Positions 32,934 to 43,684 of a DNA stretch of 64,000 nt are shown here, one piece after another; position 1 is the stretch's first letter, and each line of letters opens with the position of its first letter. A model generated the notes under the pieces. That model was not told the origin of the DNA and did no database searches. It saw only the letters and a list, made by a program, of their open reading frames with translations. A program made the translations under genes and the position numbers. The DNA lies in assembly GCF_021390475.1 (NCBI RefSeq), contig NZ_JAJUWS010000019.1, positions 43,093 to 107,092 on the forward strand, written 5' to 3'. Source of the DNA: Streptomyces sp. ST2-7A. GTDB taxonomy: Bacteria; Actinomycetota; Actinomycetes; Streptomycetales; Streptomycetaceae.

Positions 32934-35900
32934 GTGAGCACGATGACCGGCCGCGGCTTCCGCATCGCCTCCGCGTATGTGGAAGTGGTGGGTCAGCCGC
33001 GCCGCGAGCAGATCCGCCGCACCGCCGAACACGTCGGCCGGGACGCCGGACGGGCCTACGCGGGGGGGTGGGCGCGGACCTCCACGCAGGGCGCGCAGCA
33101 GGCCGCCGCCCGCGTCGGCCGGGACGCCGGGCAGGCGTACGCCGGGGGGTGGGCGCGGACCTCCGGGGAGGGCGTGCAGCGGGCCACCACCCAGCACCTC
33201 ACCTCGGTGCAGCGGCAGCAGCCGCAGTGGGGCAGCAGCGGGCAGGCCGCCGGGTCCTCCTACGCCCGCGGCTTCTCCTCCCACTCCCGGCCCGGTGTGG
33301 AGCGGGCGGTGGAGGAGACCGCGACCGGCGCCCGCCGGGATGCCTCGGGGCGGTTCGTGTCGGCTGGTGCCGCGTCCGGGCAGGGCTTCGCGGCGGGTGC
33401 GGCCGGGGGGATGGGGGGGCTGTCGGCGGCGATGCAGCCGGCGCTCGGGGGGTTCCTCGCCGCGGCCGGTCTGGTCGGCGGCAGCGTGCTGTCGCTGTCG
33501 GGGGATTTCGAGTTCGCCATGTCCGCCGTGCAGGCGGTGACGGGGGCGACGGGCAAGGATTTCGATAAGCTCACCGACCTCGCCAAAGAGATGGGTCGGA
33601 CGACTCAATTCTCTGCGGCTGAGGCTGCGGCGGGTATGGAATTCCTCGGCATGGCCGGCTGGAATACCGAACAGATTTTGACCGGCCTCCCCGATGTCCT
33701 GCAATTGGCGGCTGCGGGTGGGATCGACCTCGCCTCCGCAGCGAACTACACCTCCAACATCATGTCCGCGCTCGGCATGGACGTGGCGGAGACCGGGCGC
33801 GTGGTGGACGCCCTCGCCAAGACCGCCGCCTCCACCAACACCAACGTGTTGGGCCTGGGTGACTCCGCGGCCCGTATCGCCGGCGCCGCCAAGTCGGCCG
33901 GCTGGTCGATCGAGGACATGACCGAGGCCCTCGGCTCCATGGGAGACGTCGGCATCGCGTCCGAGGTCTCGGCCACCTCACTCAACAGCATTCTCGGTGA
34001 CCTGATGGACACCGGCTCCAAAGCCTCCGAGGTGTTCACGAAATTCGGGGTGCAGGTCAAGGATTCCAACGGCAACGTCCGCAACTACACGGATATCGTG
34101 GCGGACGCGAAAGACGCCGGCATGGAATTCAACGACATGACCGAGGCTTTCGGAAAGGAGCACGGCCCGAAATTCGCCCAGACCCTTGGCCTCACGCACG
34201 AGCGGCTGGCCGAGATCAAGGAGGCCACACACGACACCGCCGGCGCAGCGGAGCGCATGGCCGCCGTCCGGATGGACAACTTCAAGGGCCAGCTCACCTC
34301 CGCGTCCTCGGCCGCGCAAGGGCTCGCGATTGCCATCGGCGACATGGGCATCCTGTCCTTCGCCACCACGCTGATGGCGAAGTTCGTCGGGGTCCTGCGC
34401 GGCGCGACCGACATACTCACCCGTCACCAGGGCGTCATCAAGGTGGTGATGGGTGTGCTGCTGCCGTTCGCCGCGGCGTTCGCCGCCGTCATCGCCGGCG
34501 CCCTGGCGCTCAAGGTCACTCTCGCGGTCCTGTCCGCGGCGTTCGCGTTCCTCCTCTCCCCGATCGGCCTGGTCGCCGGGGCCATCGCCGGTATCGCCAC
34601 CGTCCTCGTCCTGGCCTGGAAGCGCTCCGAGCGGTTCAGGACCGTGGTCACCGGGGTGTGGGAGCGGGTGCAGGAAGCCGCCGGGCGGGTCGTGGACTTC
34701 TTCCAGGGGCGGGTGGCGCCGGTGCTGCGGAAGGTCTGGGACCGCATCAGCGGCAAGGCCGTCGAGATGGCCCGCCGCTTCGCGGAGAAAGTGTGGCCGC
34801 TGGTCCAGAAGGCCATCCCCTACGTGCAGGCCGCCGCTGCCCGCCTGGCCGACTTCTTCCGCGACCGCGTCGCACCCGCGCTGCGGGCGGTGTGGCCCCG
34901 GGTGGAGAAAGACGCCAAGCGCCTGTCGGACTTCTTCGAGGGCACCCTCGCCCCCGCGCTCAAGGACCTCTGGCCGCCCGTCAAAGAACTGGCGCGGGAG
35001 ATGGTCGACTTCTTCGAGACCTCGGTGTGGCCGGCCATGGGCGAGGGCTGGAAGCTGCTGAAGGAGGCCGCCCGCGCCGCCGTCGCCGCCCTGGGCGAGC
35101 TGTTCGGGGGGCTGGCGAAGGACGGGGAGTCCGCCGGGGATGTGGTGCGGCGCGTCCTGGGAGGCGTCAAGGACAGCCTGCGGAATCTGCGGGACAACGT
35201 GCGGGAGATCATGCGGCAGGTCCGGGAGATCTGGGCCGAGCACGGGGAGCGGATCCTGGAGACCGTGGGCGCCGCCTGGGGCCAGGCGCTCGCCACGATC
35301 TCCTACATGCTCAAAAACCTGATGGTGGTGGTGAAGGGCGCCTGGACCATCATTTCCGGCGTCGTCACCGGCGCCCTCCAGATGATCAAGGGCGCCATTC
35401 AGATCGTCACCGGCGTGATCTCCGGGGACTGGGGCCGGGTCTGGGACGGCATCAAAAACATTTTCGCCGGCACCTGGAAGCAGATCACATCCATCCTCAA
35501 GGGCGCCTGGCAGATCATCTCCGGCATTTTCACGAACATCTGGAATTTCGTGACGGGGATTTTCAAACGCCTCTACAACTGGCTCGTCGGCAACAGCCTG
35601 ATCCCTGATCTGGTGAACGCCGTCATCGCGTGGCTACGGCGGATGCGGGACCGCGGGGTGGAGTTGGTGGCGATGATGCGGGACTGGGTCATCGACCGGG
35701 TGCGCGTCATGCGCGACCGGGCCATGGACGCGGTGCGCGGGCTGCGGGACCGGGCGATCGAGACCATGACGAGCTGGCGGGACCGGCTGCGGACCATCGC
35801 GGGGGACGCGCGGGATTGGGTCATCACCCGGGTACGGGACCTCCGCGACAAGGTCACCGGCGCGCTGGAAACCATGCGGGACAAGGCGATTTCCGCTTTC

Positions 35901-37325
35901 ACCCGGGCGAAGGACGGCATCAAGACTGCCTGGGAAAAGCTGGAGGAGGTCGCGAAAGCCCCCGTCAGCTTTGTGATCAACACGGTCTACAACGACGGCA
36001 TCCGGAAGTTCTGGAACGCCATCGCGGGGAAAATCGGCCTGGGGAATCTGGAGCGGATCTCGGGGTTCGCGGCCGGTGGCGTGGTGGACCTGCGGCGCGG
36101 CGCGCACCTGCCGGGCTACTCCCGGACGGATGACACGCTGGCGATGGTGCGCTCCGGTGAGGGCGTCCTGGTCCCCGAAGCCGTCCAGGCCCTCGGAGGG
36201 CCCGGGTTCATCCACGCCGCCAACGCCGCCGGTTCGCGGGCGGGGGAGCTGCGGGGGTACGAGCGCGGCGGCATCATCTCCAAGATTGGTGGCGCCGTCG
36301 GAGGGTTCATCGACAAGGGCAAGGGCTTCTTCTCCGAGGGCTTCGTCAAGGCTTTGGATGCGGTCACCGGTCCCATCATCACCGGCCTGAAGGAACTCTT
36401 CGGCAGGGAGGGCTTCCGGGGGCTCCCGACGCGCCTGGTGGAATTCCTGGTGGGCCGGATCAAGGGCTGGTTGGCCCCGAAAGCCGGGGAGTTGGAGGGC
36501 GGCTCGGGTCGGAAGGTCGCGGACATCGCCCGCAAAGAAGTGGGGTACCACGGGCGGCCGAACAAGTTCACGCGGGCGCCGGGGATGTGGACCGACGAAT
36601 GGTGCGGGATGTTCGTCGACTACATCTTCAAGAAGGCCGGCGCCCGCGCGGCGCTGTCGAAGGTCGCGAACACCCCTGCGGTGCGCTCCTACACCGGTCT
36701 CGGGAAGACCTCCCTCGCGAACTCGAAACCCGGCGACCTCGCCCTCTACCGCGGGGACACCGGGCACATCAACATCGTCACCGACCCCGCCAGCAGGGAG
36801 ACGGTCGGCGGCAACGAACGCAACAACCGCGTCGTCAAGACGACCGGCTACGTCAACTCGGCCTCCTCCATCCGCCGCCCCACCGGCTTCGCCGCCGGCG
36901 GCGTGGTCGACGCCGAAGACGTACGCCGCGCCGGGGGCCTGGAGGACCTGCGGCGCATCGTGTGGCAGGACCGCAAGGAAACCGCCACCAGCGCGCTGGA
37001 CGCCGCCATGCGGGCCCGCAGGGAGCTGTTCTCCTCACCTCCGGGGACGCACGACACCGGCGGGATCCTCCTCGACGGGCACGCCGGCATCAACCGGAGC
37101 GGGGCTGCGGAGATGGTGCTCACCGCCGCGCGCCTGGATGCCTGGGCGCAAGCCACCCGCGGCGGCAGCGGCGGCACCGGCGGCGGGGTGACGTTCACCG
37201 GGCCGATCCACGTGACCGTCCCGGCCCGGGACCTGAAGGACATGCAGGACGTGGTCGCGTTGTTCGAGAAGCTGCCGCAGGTCGCGCGCAGCCACGGCGC
37301 GCGCAGGCGAGAGGGGATGCCGTGA
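32934..37325 (+). CDS. Tape measure protein with C-terminal CHAP-like peptidoglycan hydrolase
   Basis: 1463 aa, GTG start. N-terminal tandem repeat (VGRDAG.AYAGGWARTS twice), TP901-type region (AVTGATGKDFDKLTDLAKEM, about 200-470), membrane segments (about 495-560), a long coiled/helical rod with MRDRA-type repeats (about 890-1010), then a hydrolase domain at about 1185-1300 with Cys in DEWCGMFVDYIF and His in GDTGHINIV. It sets tail length and probably opens the wall during DNA entry. At 1463 aa the tail would be roughly 200 nm by the usual 0.15 nm per residue rule. Confidence 0.92.
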   Translation: MSTMTGRGFRIASAYVEVVGQPRREQIRRTAEHVGRDAGRAYAGGWARTSTQGAQQAAARVGRDAGQAYAGGWARTSGEGVQRATTQHLTSVQRQQPQWGSSGQAAGSSYARGFSSHSRPGVERAVEETATGARRDASGRFVSAGAASGQGFAAGAAGGMGGLSAAMQPALGGFLAAAGLVGGSVLSLSGDFEFAMSAVQAVTGATGKDFDKLTDLAKEMGRTTQFSAAEAAAGMEFLGMAGWNTEQILTGLPDVLQLAAAGGIDLASAANYTSNIMSALGMDVAETGRVVDALAKTAASTNTNVLGLGDSAARIAGAAKSAGWSIEDMTEALGSMGDVGIASEVSATSLNSILGDLMDTGSKASEVFTKFGVQVKDSNGNVRNYTDIVADAKDAGMEFNDMTEAFGKEHGPKFAQTLGLTHERLAEIKEATHDTAGAAERMAAVRMDNFKGQLTSASSAAQGLAIAIGDMGILSFATTLMAKFVGVLRGATDILTRHQGVIKVVMGVLLPFAAAFAAVIAGALALKVTLAVLSAAFAFLLSPIGLVAGAIAGIATVLVLAWKRSERFRTVVTGVWERVQEAAGRVVDFFQGRVAPVLRKVWDRISGKAVEMARRFAEKVWPLVQKAIPYVQAAAARLADFFRDRVAPALRAVWPRVEKDAKRLSDFFEGTLAPALKDLWPPVKELAREMVDFFETSVWPAMGEGWKLLKEAARAAVAALGELFGGLAKDGESAGDVVRRVLGGVKDSLRNLRDNVREIMRQVREIWAEHGERILETVGAAWGQALATISYMLKNLMVVVKGAWTIISGVVTGALQMIKGAIQIVTGVISGDWGRVWDGIKNIFAGTWKQITSILKGAWQIISGIFTNIWNFVTGIFKRLYNWLVGNSLIPDLVNAVIAWLRRMRDRGVELVAMMRDWVIDRVRVMRDRAMDAVRGLRDRAIETMTSWRDRLRTIAGDARDWVITRVRDLRDKVTGALETMRDKAISAFTRAKDGIKTAWEKLEEVAKAPVSFVINTVYNDGIRKFWNAIAGKIGLGNLERISGFAAGGVVDLRRGAHLPGYSRTDDTLAMVRSGEGVLVPEAVQALGGPGFIHAANAAGSRAGELRGYERGGIISKIGGAVGGFIDKGKGFFSEGFVKALDAVTGPIITGLKELFGREGFRGLPTRLVEFLVGRIKGWLAPKAGELEGGSGRKVADIARKEVGYHGRPNKFTRAPGMWTDEWCGMFVDYIFKKAGARAALSKVANTPAVRSYTGLGKTSLANSKPGDLALYRGDTGHINIVTDPASRETVGGNERNNRVVKTTGYVNSASSIRRPTGFAAGGVVDAEDVRRAGGLEDLRRIVWQDRKETATSALDAAMRARRELFSSPPGTHDTGGILLDGHAGINRSGAAEMVLTAARLDAWAQATRGGSGGTGGGVTFTGPIHVTVPARDLKDMQDVVALFEKLPQVARSHGARRREGMP

Positions 37326-37660
37326 CCAGACACCACCACCCGGACAGCCAGGCCGACCAGGCGGGTCGGGCCGACCGGCCGGGAGGCACCGGGGAGGAAG
37401 CCCGTGTGGCTGCGCAGCGCGCTGCGCGGCAGTGGGAGGACCACCCGGACCGGGACATGTCCGGGCGCCTGTCCTGCACCGACCGGGCGGGCCGTACCGG
37501 CACCATCGGCGCCGTCCGTGAGGCCGGGGACGGGGCGTTGCTGGTGTGGGCCGGCCCGGCCGTGGGCGAGCCGGCGTTCCGGGTGATCGACCCCACGGGC
37601 GATGACCCGCTGACCGCTGCGGCGCTGGCCATGGCCGGAGAGACGGAGTCCGCACGGTGA
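37322..37660 (+). CDS. Small hypothetical tail protein
   Basis: 112 aa; GTG overlaps the tape measure stop. Charged N-terminus, then RLSCTDRAGRTGTIGAVREA and FRVIDPTGDDPL. Position suggests a distal tail accessory; family unknown. Confidence 0.65.
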   Translation: MTRHHHPDSQADQAGRADRPGGTGEEARVAAQRAARQWEDHPDRDMSGRLSCTDRAGRTGTIGAVREAGDGALLVWAGPAVGEPAFRVIDPTGDDPLTAAALAMAGETESAR

Positions 37661-40600
37661 CCACCACCCTCGTCCTGGGGCACTCCTCGGACGGCTACCT
37701 GGAGTCCTCCCACACCACCTACGCCACCGCGCTGTCCGGGGCGAACCTCCTGGCGCCCGGCGCGGGCCTGCCGTTGATGTTCGTCGGGCAGTCACTCGGC
37801 TCGGGCGTCCGCTACGTCTGGCAGTCCTTCGTACGGGTGGACTGGGTGGCCAGCACCACGGCGACGCCGGTCGCGGCGTACGTGCGGATGACGAACAACG
37901 CGGTCGCCGGCACTTCGGTGGCGCGGGATCTGGAGCTGCGGGAGTACAACTGGGGCACCACCCTCACGACCGCGAACTGGCGGACGCCGGCGCAGCTCGC
38001 CGCGCTGTCGCTGCGCGGCCGGGTCGCCGGGGCGCAGCAGGCCGGGTCCCTGGTGGTGCGCGCCGGCCTGGACCTCGGGGAGGTGGAGTCGACGGCGACG
38101 CGCCGGTACGTGGTGTGCTCCAGCCGCAATCGCGCCCAGCAGGCACCGTCGGGCACGGAGTGGAACAACCTGCGGCAGTCCATCACCGGCAACGCGGCGG
38201 GGCAGCGGGTGGCACTGCTGGTCACTGCCACGACCCGGCACGTCATGGACCTCACCCTCGCCGCCCAGGTGCAGCTCTCGGACGGCACGCACGTGTATCT
38301 GGAGCAGCTCAACCCGGGGCCGGAGATGGGGCAGTACAGGGTGTGGCACGCCGACACCGGCGGGGGCGCCACGATGGTGGCCGCCATCAACGCCACGGCG
38401 GACCGGCGTGGTGCGCAGAGCCACACCCTCGCGCGCGACGCGGACGACAACCTGTATGTGCTGCACCAAGCGAACGGAAACCACCGCATCAACGCCCGCG
38501 CCCTGATCAAGGGCCCGGGGCACTCGTGGTCGCTGGGGGTGCAGCGGACGGCGGTGCTGCCGGTGTACGACGCGCCGGTCAATCAGGTGTCCGCGGCATG
38601 GCATCCGCAGGGCGGAGGAGCCGGGACGCTGGTGGTGGTCGCCGCGCACCGGCCCGGCCCCAACATCGGCACGCAGATGCCCTATGCCTTCCTGTCCTGT
38701 GACCACCTGCTGACCGGTGCCGGGGCGCTGCTGCGCGGCTCCGGCGACGCGGAGGGCCGCCTGGTGGCCGGGTCTGCGCCGGACGGCTTCAACAACTACG
38801 CGAACGAGACCGGGACGCTTCTTGAGGTGGTGGCGGCGGGGCCGGGTTCTGCGCGGGGGTGGGTGATGTCCACTGCGCAGCACCAGGTGCTCGGCACCAA
38901 CGCCCGTCAGTCCCTCGCCCGCTACGTCCTCAACGCGGCCGGCGACGGATTCTCCTCGATGGCGCGGACCACCGACTCCGTCTCCGGGTACAGCGTGAAG
39001 GACGCCGACGCCAAGAGCCGGGTGCTGCCGGTCTCCGACAGCCAGTTCGTCACCGTCAACGCCTCCTCCACCACCTCGGCCGGGTTGACGGTGAAGCACC
39101 GGCAGAACACCGGCACTTCCGGCGAGTTCGTCGTGCTGGCCGACGTGAGACTCGCCGCGGAGGGCATCGTCTCGATGCCTGCGGCCGGGACGCTGGCGAC
39201 CTCCCCGGCGTGGGACGCGGTGCACGACCCGGCGGCCAACCGCGTGTGGATCTACTACACCCACGCGTCCGCGCCGCTGCGCATCATGCGCACCCACGTG
39301 AACCTCGCGACCGGTCAGGCCGGACGGGACGAGGTGGAGGTGGAGGACCTGTCGGGCCCGTGGGCCGGGTACACGCTGCGCTCGATCCGGGTGCACCGCG
39401 GGCCGCTGGTGGGTCAGCAGGTGCGGCTCGGCATCGGCCTCCAGTCCGGGGCGTCCCACACCCTCATTCACGCGGACGATTGGCTGAATCTCCCCCCCGA
39501 GCAGCCGCTCCTCGAGCCGGTGGCGAACTTCGACGCCACCAATGCGGTGACGTTGCGGTGGGAGTTCCGCGACCCCAACCCCGGCGACAGCCAGTCCGCG
39601 TATCAGGTGGAGGTGTGGGACGACGAGAGCGACACCCTGACCCACGACACCGGCAAGACCGCCGGCGCCGTCGGGGAACACGTCCTGGCCGGAGGGACGC
39701 TGCCCAACGACGCGTCGTACCGGTGGCGGGTCCGCACCTGGGACGCCCTGGACGTCGACGGGCCGTGGTCGGAGAACGGGTTCTTCGCCACCAGCGCTTC
39801 GGGCAACACGACCATCGTGTTCCCCGCCACGGACAACGACCCGTTGGCGACGGGGGATGTGGTGGTGCAGTGGGAGGTGTCCGGCGCCACCCAGGACCAC
39901 TACCGGGTCCGCGCCGTCCGCACAGCGGATGAGGTCGTGCATTCGGATACCGGGTGGGTTCCCGGCACCGCGACCACCCACCTGGTCACCGGCCTCGCCT
40001 CAGAGACCGAGTACCGGATCGAGGCGACCGCGCGGGCGAGCGGCGTCCCTTCCTCCACCGGCACGCGGCTGGTCACCCCGGACTACACCTCACCCATGGA
40101 GCCGGTCATCACCGCCGTCCCCGTGCCCGGTGAGGCGCACATCCGCCTGGAGATCGCCAACCCCACCCCCGGCGAGATCGTCGCGGGGCCGGATGGCACG
40201 TTCGCCGATGGCACGACCACCGGATGGGAAGTCGTGCCCGGCGGGGCCGGGACGTTCGTGGCGGACGGCACCGAGGCGTGGGTGGGGGACTACAGCGGCC
40301 TCCTCACCCCCTCCGGCTCCCCCGCCACGGTGGGTGTGCGGCCGGAGGAGGGCCTGCGTGCGGAGGTGACGGGCAACCACCGCTACACCCTCTCCATGCG
40401 CCTACTGCGGTCGGCGGCCGGGAGCGTGCGGCTGGCGGTCGACTGGTACGACGACACCGCCACCCTCCTCTCCACCTCGACGGCCGACGTCACCGCCGAC
40501 ACCACATGGGAACTGCACGAAGCGACGTTCTCCGCGCCACCGGGCGCGGTGCGCGCCGGATACGGGCCCACCCTCATCTCCCCCGGCACCACCACCCTCC

Positions 40601-41244
40601 ACGTGGATGCTCTGGTGCTGCGCACCGCCACGGATGTTCCCCGGCCCGGCGAGGTCGCGATCCTCCGCGCCCCCATCGACCGGCCGGATGAGGAGGTGCC
40701 GGGCGACCGGTACGAGGAGATCGCCCGGATCGGGGCGGACTCCTCGCACCGGGACTACCTCGCCGCATCGGGGCGCCGGTACCGGTATCTGGCCCGGGCC
40801 ATCGCCCCCGGCGCCACCGCGGACAGCGCCCCCGCAGACGCGAGCGTGGCGTTCCTCGGGGTGTGGATCCACGATGCCCGCAGCCCGGAGGGCACGATCC
40901 GCCAGTACCTGTACGGCCGGGCGCAGCGCTCGGATTCCGTGCAGGTGGGGCAGGAGCAGCGGCACTACGCCGGGCGCCGGAGGCCGGTCACGCATTTCGG
41001 TGAGCACGTCACCGAGGAGTGGCAGATCACCATCGATGTGCCGGAGGGCCCGGGCCGGGAAGAGACCACGCGGTCGCTACGCGGCTGGCACGGGCTGCGG
41101 CTGCCGGTGGTGGTGCGGGACAACCGCTCCCGGGTGTGGATCTCGACACTGTCGGGGTTCGGGGTGTCGGATGAAGTGTGGGGGGACCAGGTCGCATTTG
41201 TTGCGACGCGAGTGGACTCCGATCTGCCGGGGGGTGAGGGCTGA
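37657..41244 (+). CDS. Large tail-tip/adhesin protein with FN3-like and sugar-binding-like modules
   Basis: 1195 aa. The N-terminal 570 residues are beta-rich and include LARDADDNLYVLHQANGNH. FN3-like modules follow at about 620-810 (VTLRWEFRDPNPGD..YRWRVRTWDALDVDGPWSE; VVVQWEVSGAT..YRIEATA). A carbohydrate-binding-like module lies at about 840-990 (DGTFADGTTTGWEVVPGGAG..SMRLLRSAAGSVRLAV). The C-terminal part joins the tail. Probably binds the mycelial surface. Confidence 0.82.
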   Translation: MTTTLVLGHSSDGYLESSHTTYATALSGANLLAPGAGLPLMFVGQSLGSGVRYVWQSFVRVDWVASTTATPVAAYVRMTNNAVAGTSVARDLELREYNWGTTLTTANWRTPAQLAALSLRGRVAGAQQAGSLVVRAGLDLGEVESTATRRYVVCSSRNRAQQAPSGTEWNNLRQSITGNAAGQRVALLVTATTRHVMDLTLAAQVQLSDGTHVYLEQLNPGPEMGQYRVWHADTGGGATMVAAINATADRRGAQSHTLARDADDNLYVLHQANGNHRINARALIKGPGHSWSLGVQRTAVLPVYDAPVNQVSAAWHPQGGGAGTLVVVAAHRPGPNIGTQMPYAFLSCDHLLTGAGALLRGSGDAEGRLVAGSAPDGFNNYANETGTLLEVVAAGPGSARGWVMSTAQHQVLGTNARQSLARYVLNAAGDGFSSMARTTDSVSGYSVKDADAKSRVLPVSDSQFVTVNASSTTSAGLTVKHRQNTGTSGEFVVLADVRLAAEGIVSMPAAGTLATSPAWDAVHDPAANRVWIYYTHASAPLRIMRTHVNLATGQAGRDEVEVEDLSGPWAGYTLRSIRVHRGPLVGQQVRLGIGLQSGASHTLIHADDWLNLPPEQPLLEPVANFDATNAVTLRWEFRDPNPGDSQSAYQVEVWDDESDTLTHDTGKTAGAVGEHVLAGGTLPNDASYRWRVRTWDALDVDGPWSENGFFATSASGNTTIVFPATDNDPLATGDVVVQWEVSGATQDHYRVRAVRTADEVVHSDTGWVPGTATTHLVTGLASETEYRIEATARASGVPSSTGTRLVTPDYTSPMEPVITAVPVPGEAHIRLEIANPTPGEIVAGPDGTFADGTTTGWEVVPGGAGTFVADGTEAWVGDYSGLLTPSGSPATVGVRPEEGLRAEVTGNHRYTLSMRLLRSAAGSVRLAVDWYDDTATLLSTSTADVTADTTWELHEATFSAPPGAVRAGYGPTLISPGTTTLHVDALVLRTATDVPRPGEVAILRAPIDRPDEEVPGDRYEEIARIGADSSHRDYLAASGRRYRYLARAIAPGATADSAPADASVAFLGVWIHDARSPEGTIRQYLYGRAQRSDSVQVGQEQRHYAGRRRPVTHFGEHVTEEWQITIDVPEGPGREETTRSLRGWHGLRLPVVVRDNRSRVWISTLSGFGVSDEVWGDQVAFVATRVDSDLPGGEG

Positions 41245-43349
41245 TGCAGCCCCTCGTCCCCGCGGTTGGTCCGCACAACCCGCGCGGCGCTTCGCGGGCC
41301 GAGGTGCTGCGGGCCCTGCGCGCCGTGGGTGGCACCAACCGCATGAGTTTCCGGTACGAACTGCTGGACCGCAACGACCAGAAGTTGCGCGACCTCGAGG
41401 AAGTCGAGGACGGCACGGTGTCGCTGAACAACCTCGCCGTCATCAAGAGAACCGCGACCTTCACGATGCGGGCCGGCGGCGGCCTCATCGACTGGCTGTC
41501 GGACCGTATCCAGCCGTGGGCACGCCTCCACCTCCCCCCCTACGGCCAGGACGACTTCGTCGAGTGGCCGCTCGGGGTCTTCAACCTCGTCACACCCACC
41601 AGGGAAGTCGATGACACCGGCACCGTCTGGCGCCGCGTCGAGGGCTACGACAAACTCCAGATCCTCGAAGAGGACCTCATCGCGGCGCGGCTGTCCACCG
41701 AGTCCCCGGAGCTGCTTCTAGTGCGGGACAGCTTTCTGCGCACGATCACCGGCACGTGGGGTGGCACGCCGCAGGGCATCGGGTGGACGGTCAGCGGCGG
41801 CGGCGTGGCGAGCGCCACGGAGTGGGGCGTGACCACCGCGGGTGGCGGCTACGCCTACGCCACTCTTCTGGCCAACCCCCAGACGGTCCGTTTCCACATC
41901 CCCTGGCGCCGGTCCGCGGATGCGGACGTGCGGGCCACGGTGACGGTCTCGCAGACTGCTGCGGGCGCCGCTTTCCTTCCGGCGATCCTGCTGCGGTACC
42001 GGTCGATGACGGACTACTACCGGCTCCGGGTGCACTTCAATATCACCGGCACTCTCAGTCTGTCGGTGGCGGATCGGGTGACGCAGGTGGGGGCGACGGA
42101 GGCTACGGGCCTGTCCTACACCCCCGGCACGATGATCAATGTGCGGGCGCGGATCATCGGGCAGACCATCACTGGGAAAATTTGGCCGGTGGGGACGCCG
42201 GAGCCGGAGGAGTGGGGGATCGAGCGGACGGTGGAGTCCGCTGACCCCCTCACGCAGGGCTGGATGGGCCTGACCGCCTCCAGCTTCACGGGGAACACCA
42301 ACAGCAACCCGCAGATTCGGTACGGGAGTTTCGAGTGGGACGGTAATCCCGTGCGCCTGGTGACCCTCACCGTGCGGCGGGTGCTTCAGCTTGCCGGGGT
42401 GTCCTCCCACCGCATCACCCCTTCCGAGGAACGGCTGACGACCGTCCGCGAATGGGAGCCGGGCACCAGCCATCTGGCGATCGTCAACGAACTGCTGGAC
42501 GCCATCGCCTACCGCTCCCTGTCGATCGACGAGTACGGTGCGGCGGTCGCCACCCCGTACGTGCCGCCCGGCGAGCGGCCATCCGAATACGAGTACCTGG
42601 ATGACGAGGTGTCCGTGATGGAGGAGGAGGCGACGCAGGAGCGGGACCTGCACGCCATCCCCAACCGGTGGGTCCTGACCCGCAGCGAGCCGGACGAGCC
42701 GGCCATCACGGTGACGTACACCAACTCCGACCCCGCTTCCCCCACGTCCACGGTGCGCCGGGGTCGGGTCATCACCGACTTCCGCGACCAGGAGGACGCC
42801 ACGAGCGAGTCCGCGCTGATCGAGCGGGTCGCAAACCTCGCGCAAGAAGCGACTCAGGTGTACGAGGCGATCGAGTACACCACGGCCCCGATGCCGATCC
42901 ACTCGCATGACGATGTGGTCCGGGTACGGCGCGACGAACTCGCCTTGGACGGGAAATTCTCCAGCCACACGTGGGATCTGGAGCTCAGAGCGGGGGGGCA
43001 GATGCGGCACCGGGCGCGGCGGGTGGTGTCCCTGACCGCCGGTTCCGACCCCTCCATCGTGGTCGGAGACGTCACCGTCACCGGCGCCGTCGAGGCCGGG
43101 AACTGGCGTACCGGCACTGCCTTGGTGAGCCCGGTGCCGAACACCCCGACATCGGTGGCCATCACGGGGCTGGGGCTGGCGGGGACGGGGCCGGTGCGGG
43201 TGCAGGTCACCCCGGAGACCGCCGTCCCCGGATCAACGTTCCGGGAGGCCGCGGTCCGCAACCCCGGTCCCGACGGGTTCGTGCTGTGGTTCTTCCGCAC
43301 CAACGCGACGAACACCAACCTCTTCTGGCTGGCGATGAGGGGAGCATGA
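41244..43349 (+). CDS. Tail-tip baseplate protein
   Basis: 701 aa; ATG overlaps the previous TGA. The N-terminal 130 residues (FRYELLDRNDQKLRDLEEVE, WPLGVFNLVTPTREVD) match actinophage minor tail proteins of the distal tail type. A lectin-like beta domain lies at about 200-370. The C-terminal 95 residues are homologous to the two small proteins encoded next. Confidence 0.82.
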   Translation: MQPLVPAVGPHNPRGASRAEVLRALRAVGGTNRMSFRYELLDRNDQKLRDLEEVEDGTVSLNNLAVIKRTATFTMRAGGGLIDWLSDRIQPWARLHLPPYGQDDFVEWPLGVFNLVTPTREVDDTGTVWRRVEGYDKLQILEEDLIAARLSTESPELLLVRDSFLRTITGTWGGTPQGIGWTVSGGGVASATEWGVTTAGGGYAYATLLANPQTVRFHIPWRRSADADVRATVTVSQTAAGAAFLPAILLRYRSMTDYYRLRVHFNITGTLSLSVADRVTQVGATEATGLSYTPGTMINVRARIIGQTITGKIWPVGTPEPEEWGIERTVESADPLTQGWMGLTASSFTGNTNSNPQIRYGSFEWDGNPVRLVTLTVRRVLQLAGVSSHRITPSEERLTTVREWEPGTSHLAIVNELLDAIAYRSLSIDEYGAAVATPYVPPGERPSEYEYLDDEVSVMEEEATQERDLHAIPNRWVLTRSEPDEPAITVTYTNSDPASPTSTVRRGRVITDFRDQEDATSESALIERVANLAQEATQVYEAIEYTTAPMPIHSHDDVVRVRRDELALDGKFSSHTWDLELRAGGQMRHRARRVVSLTAGSDPSIVVGDVTVTGAVEAGNWRTGTALVSPVPNTPTSVAITGLGLAGTGPVRVQVTPETAVPGSTFREAAVRNPGPDGFVLWFFRTNATNTNLFWLAMRGA

Positions 43350-43350
43350 C

Positions 43351-43656
43351 GTGACGACGGTGATGGAGCACGACTACCGCATCAGCGGGGCACTGTCGGC
43401 GGGGAACATCGCGCGCGGGGTGGTGGCGATCACCCCCGTGTCGGGTGCCCCGACCTCGGCTGCGGTCACCGGCCTGTCCCTGGCGGGGACGGGGACGGTG
43501 CGGGCGTGGGTGACGCCGATGACGACGGTGCCCGGCACGCTGGTCGTCGAGGCATCGGTGGCGTCGGTGACGACCAGCAGCTTCACCGTGTGGATCTTCC
43601 GGAACTCCACCGCGACGACGTCCGTGCAGTGGCTCGCGATCCGCGACCGCACATGA
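43351..43656 (+). CDS. Small tail protein, repeat of the upstream C-terminal module
   Basis: 101 aa. GALSAGNIARGVVAITPVSG..GLSLAGTGTVRAWVTP..FTVWIFRNSTATTSVQWLAIR aligns over its whole length with residues about 605-700 of the upstream protein and with the next gene. Probably a tail-tip or fibre subunit. Confidence 0.75.
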   Translation: MTTVMEHDYRISGALSAGNIARGVVAITPVSGAPTSAAVTGLSLAGTGTVRAWVTPMTTVPGTLVVEASVASVTTSSFTVWIFRNSTATTSVQWLAIRDRT

Positions 43657-43684
43657 GAGGGCGAGAGGAAGGAGGTGGTGCGGG

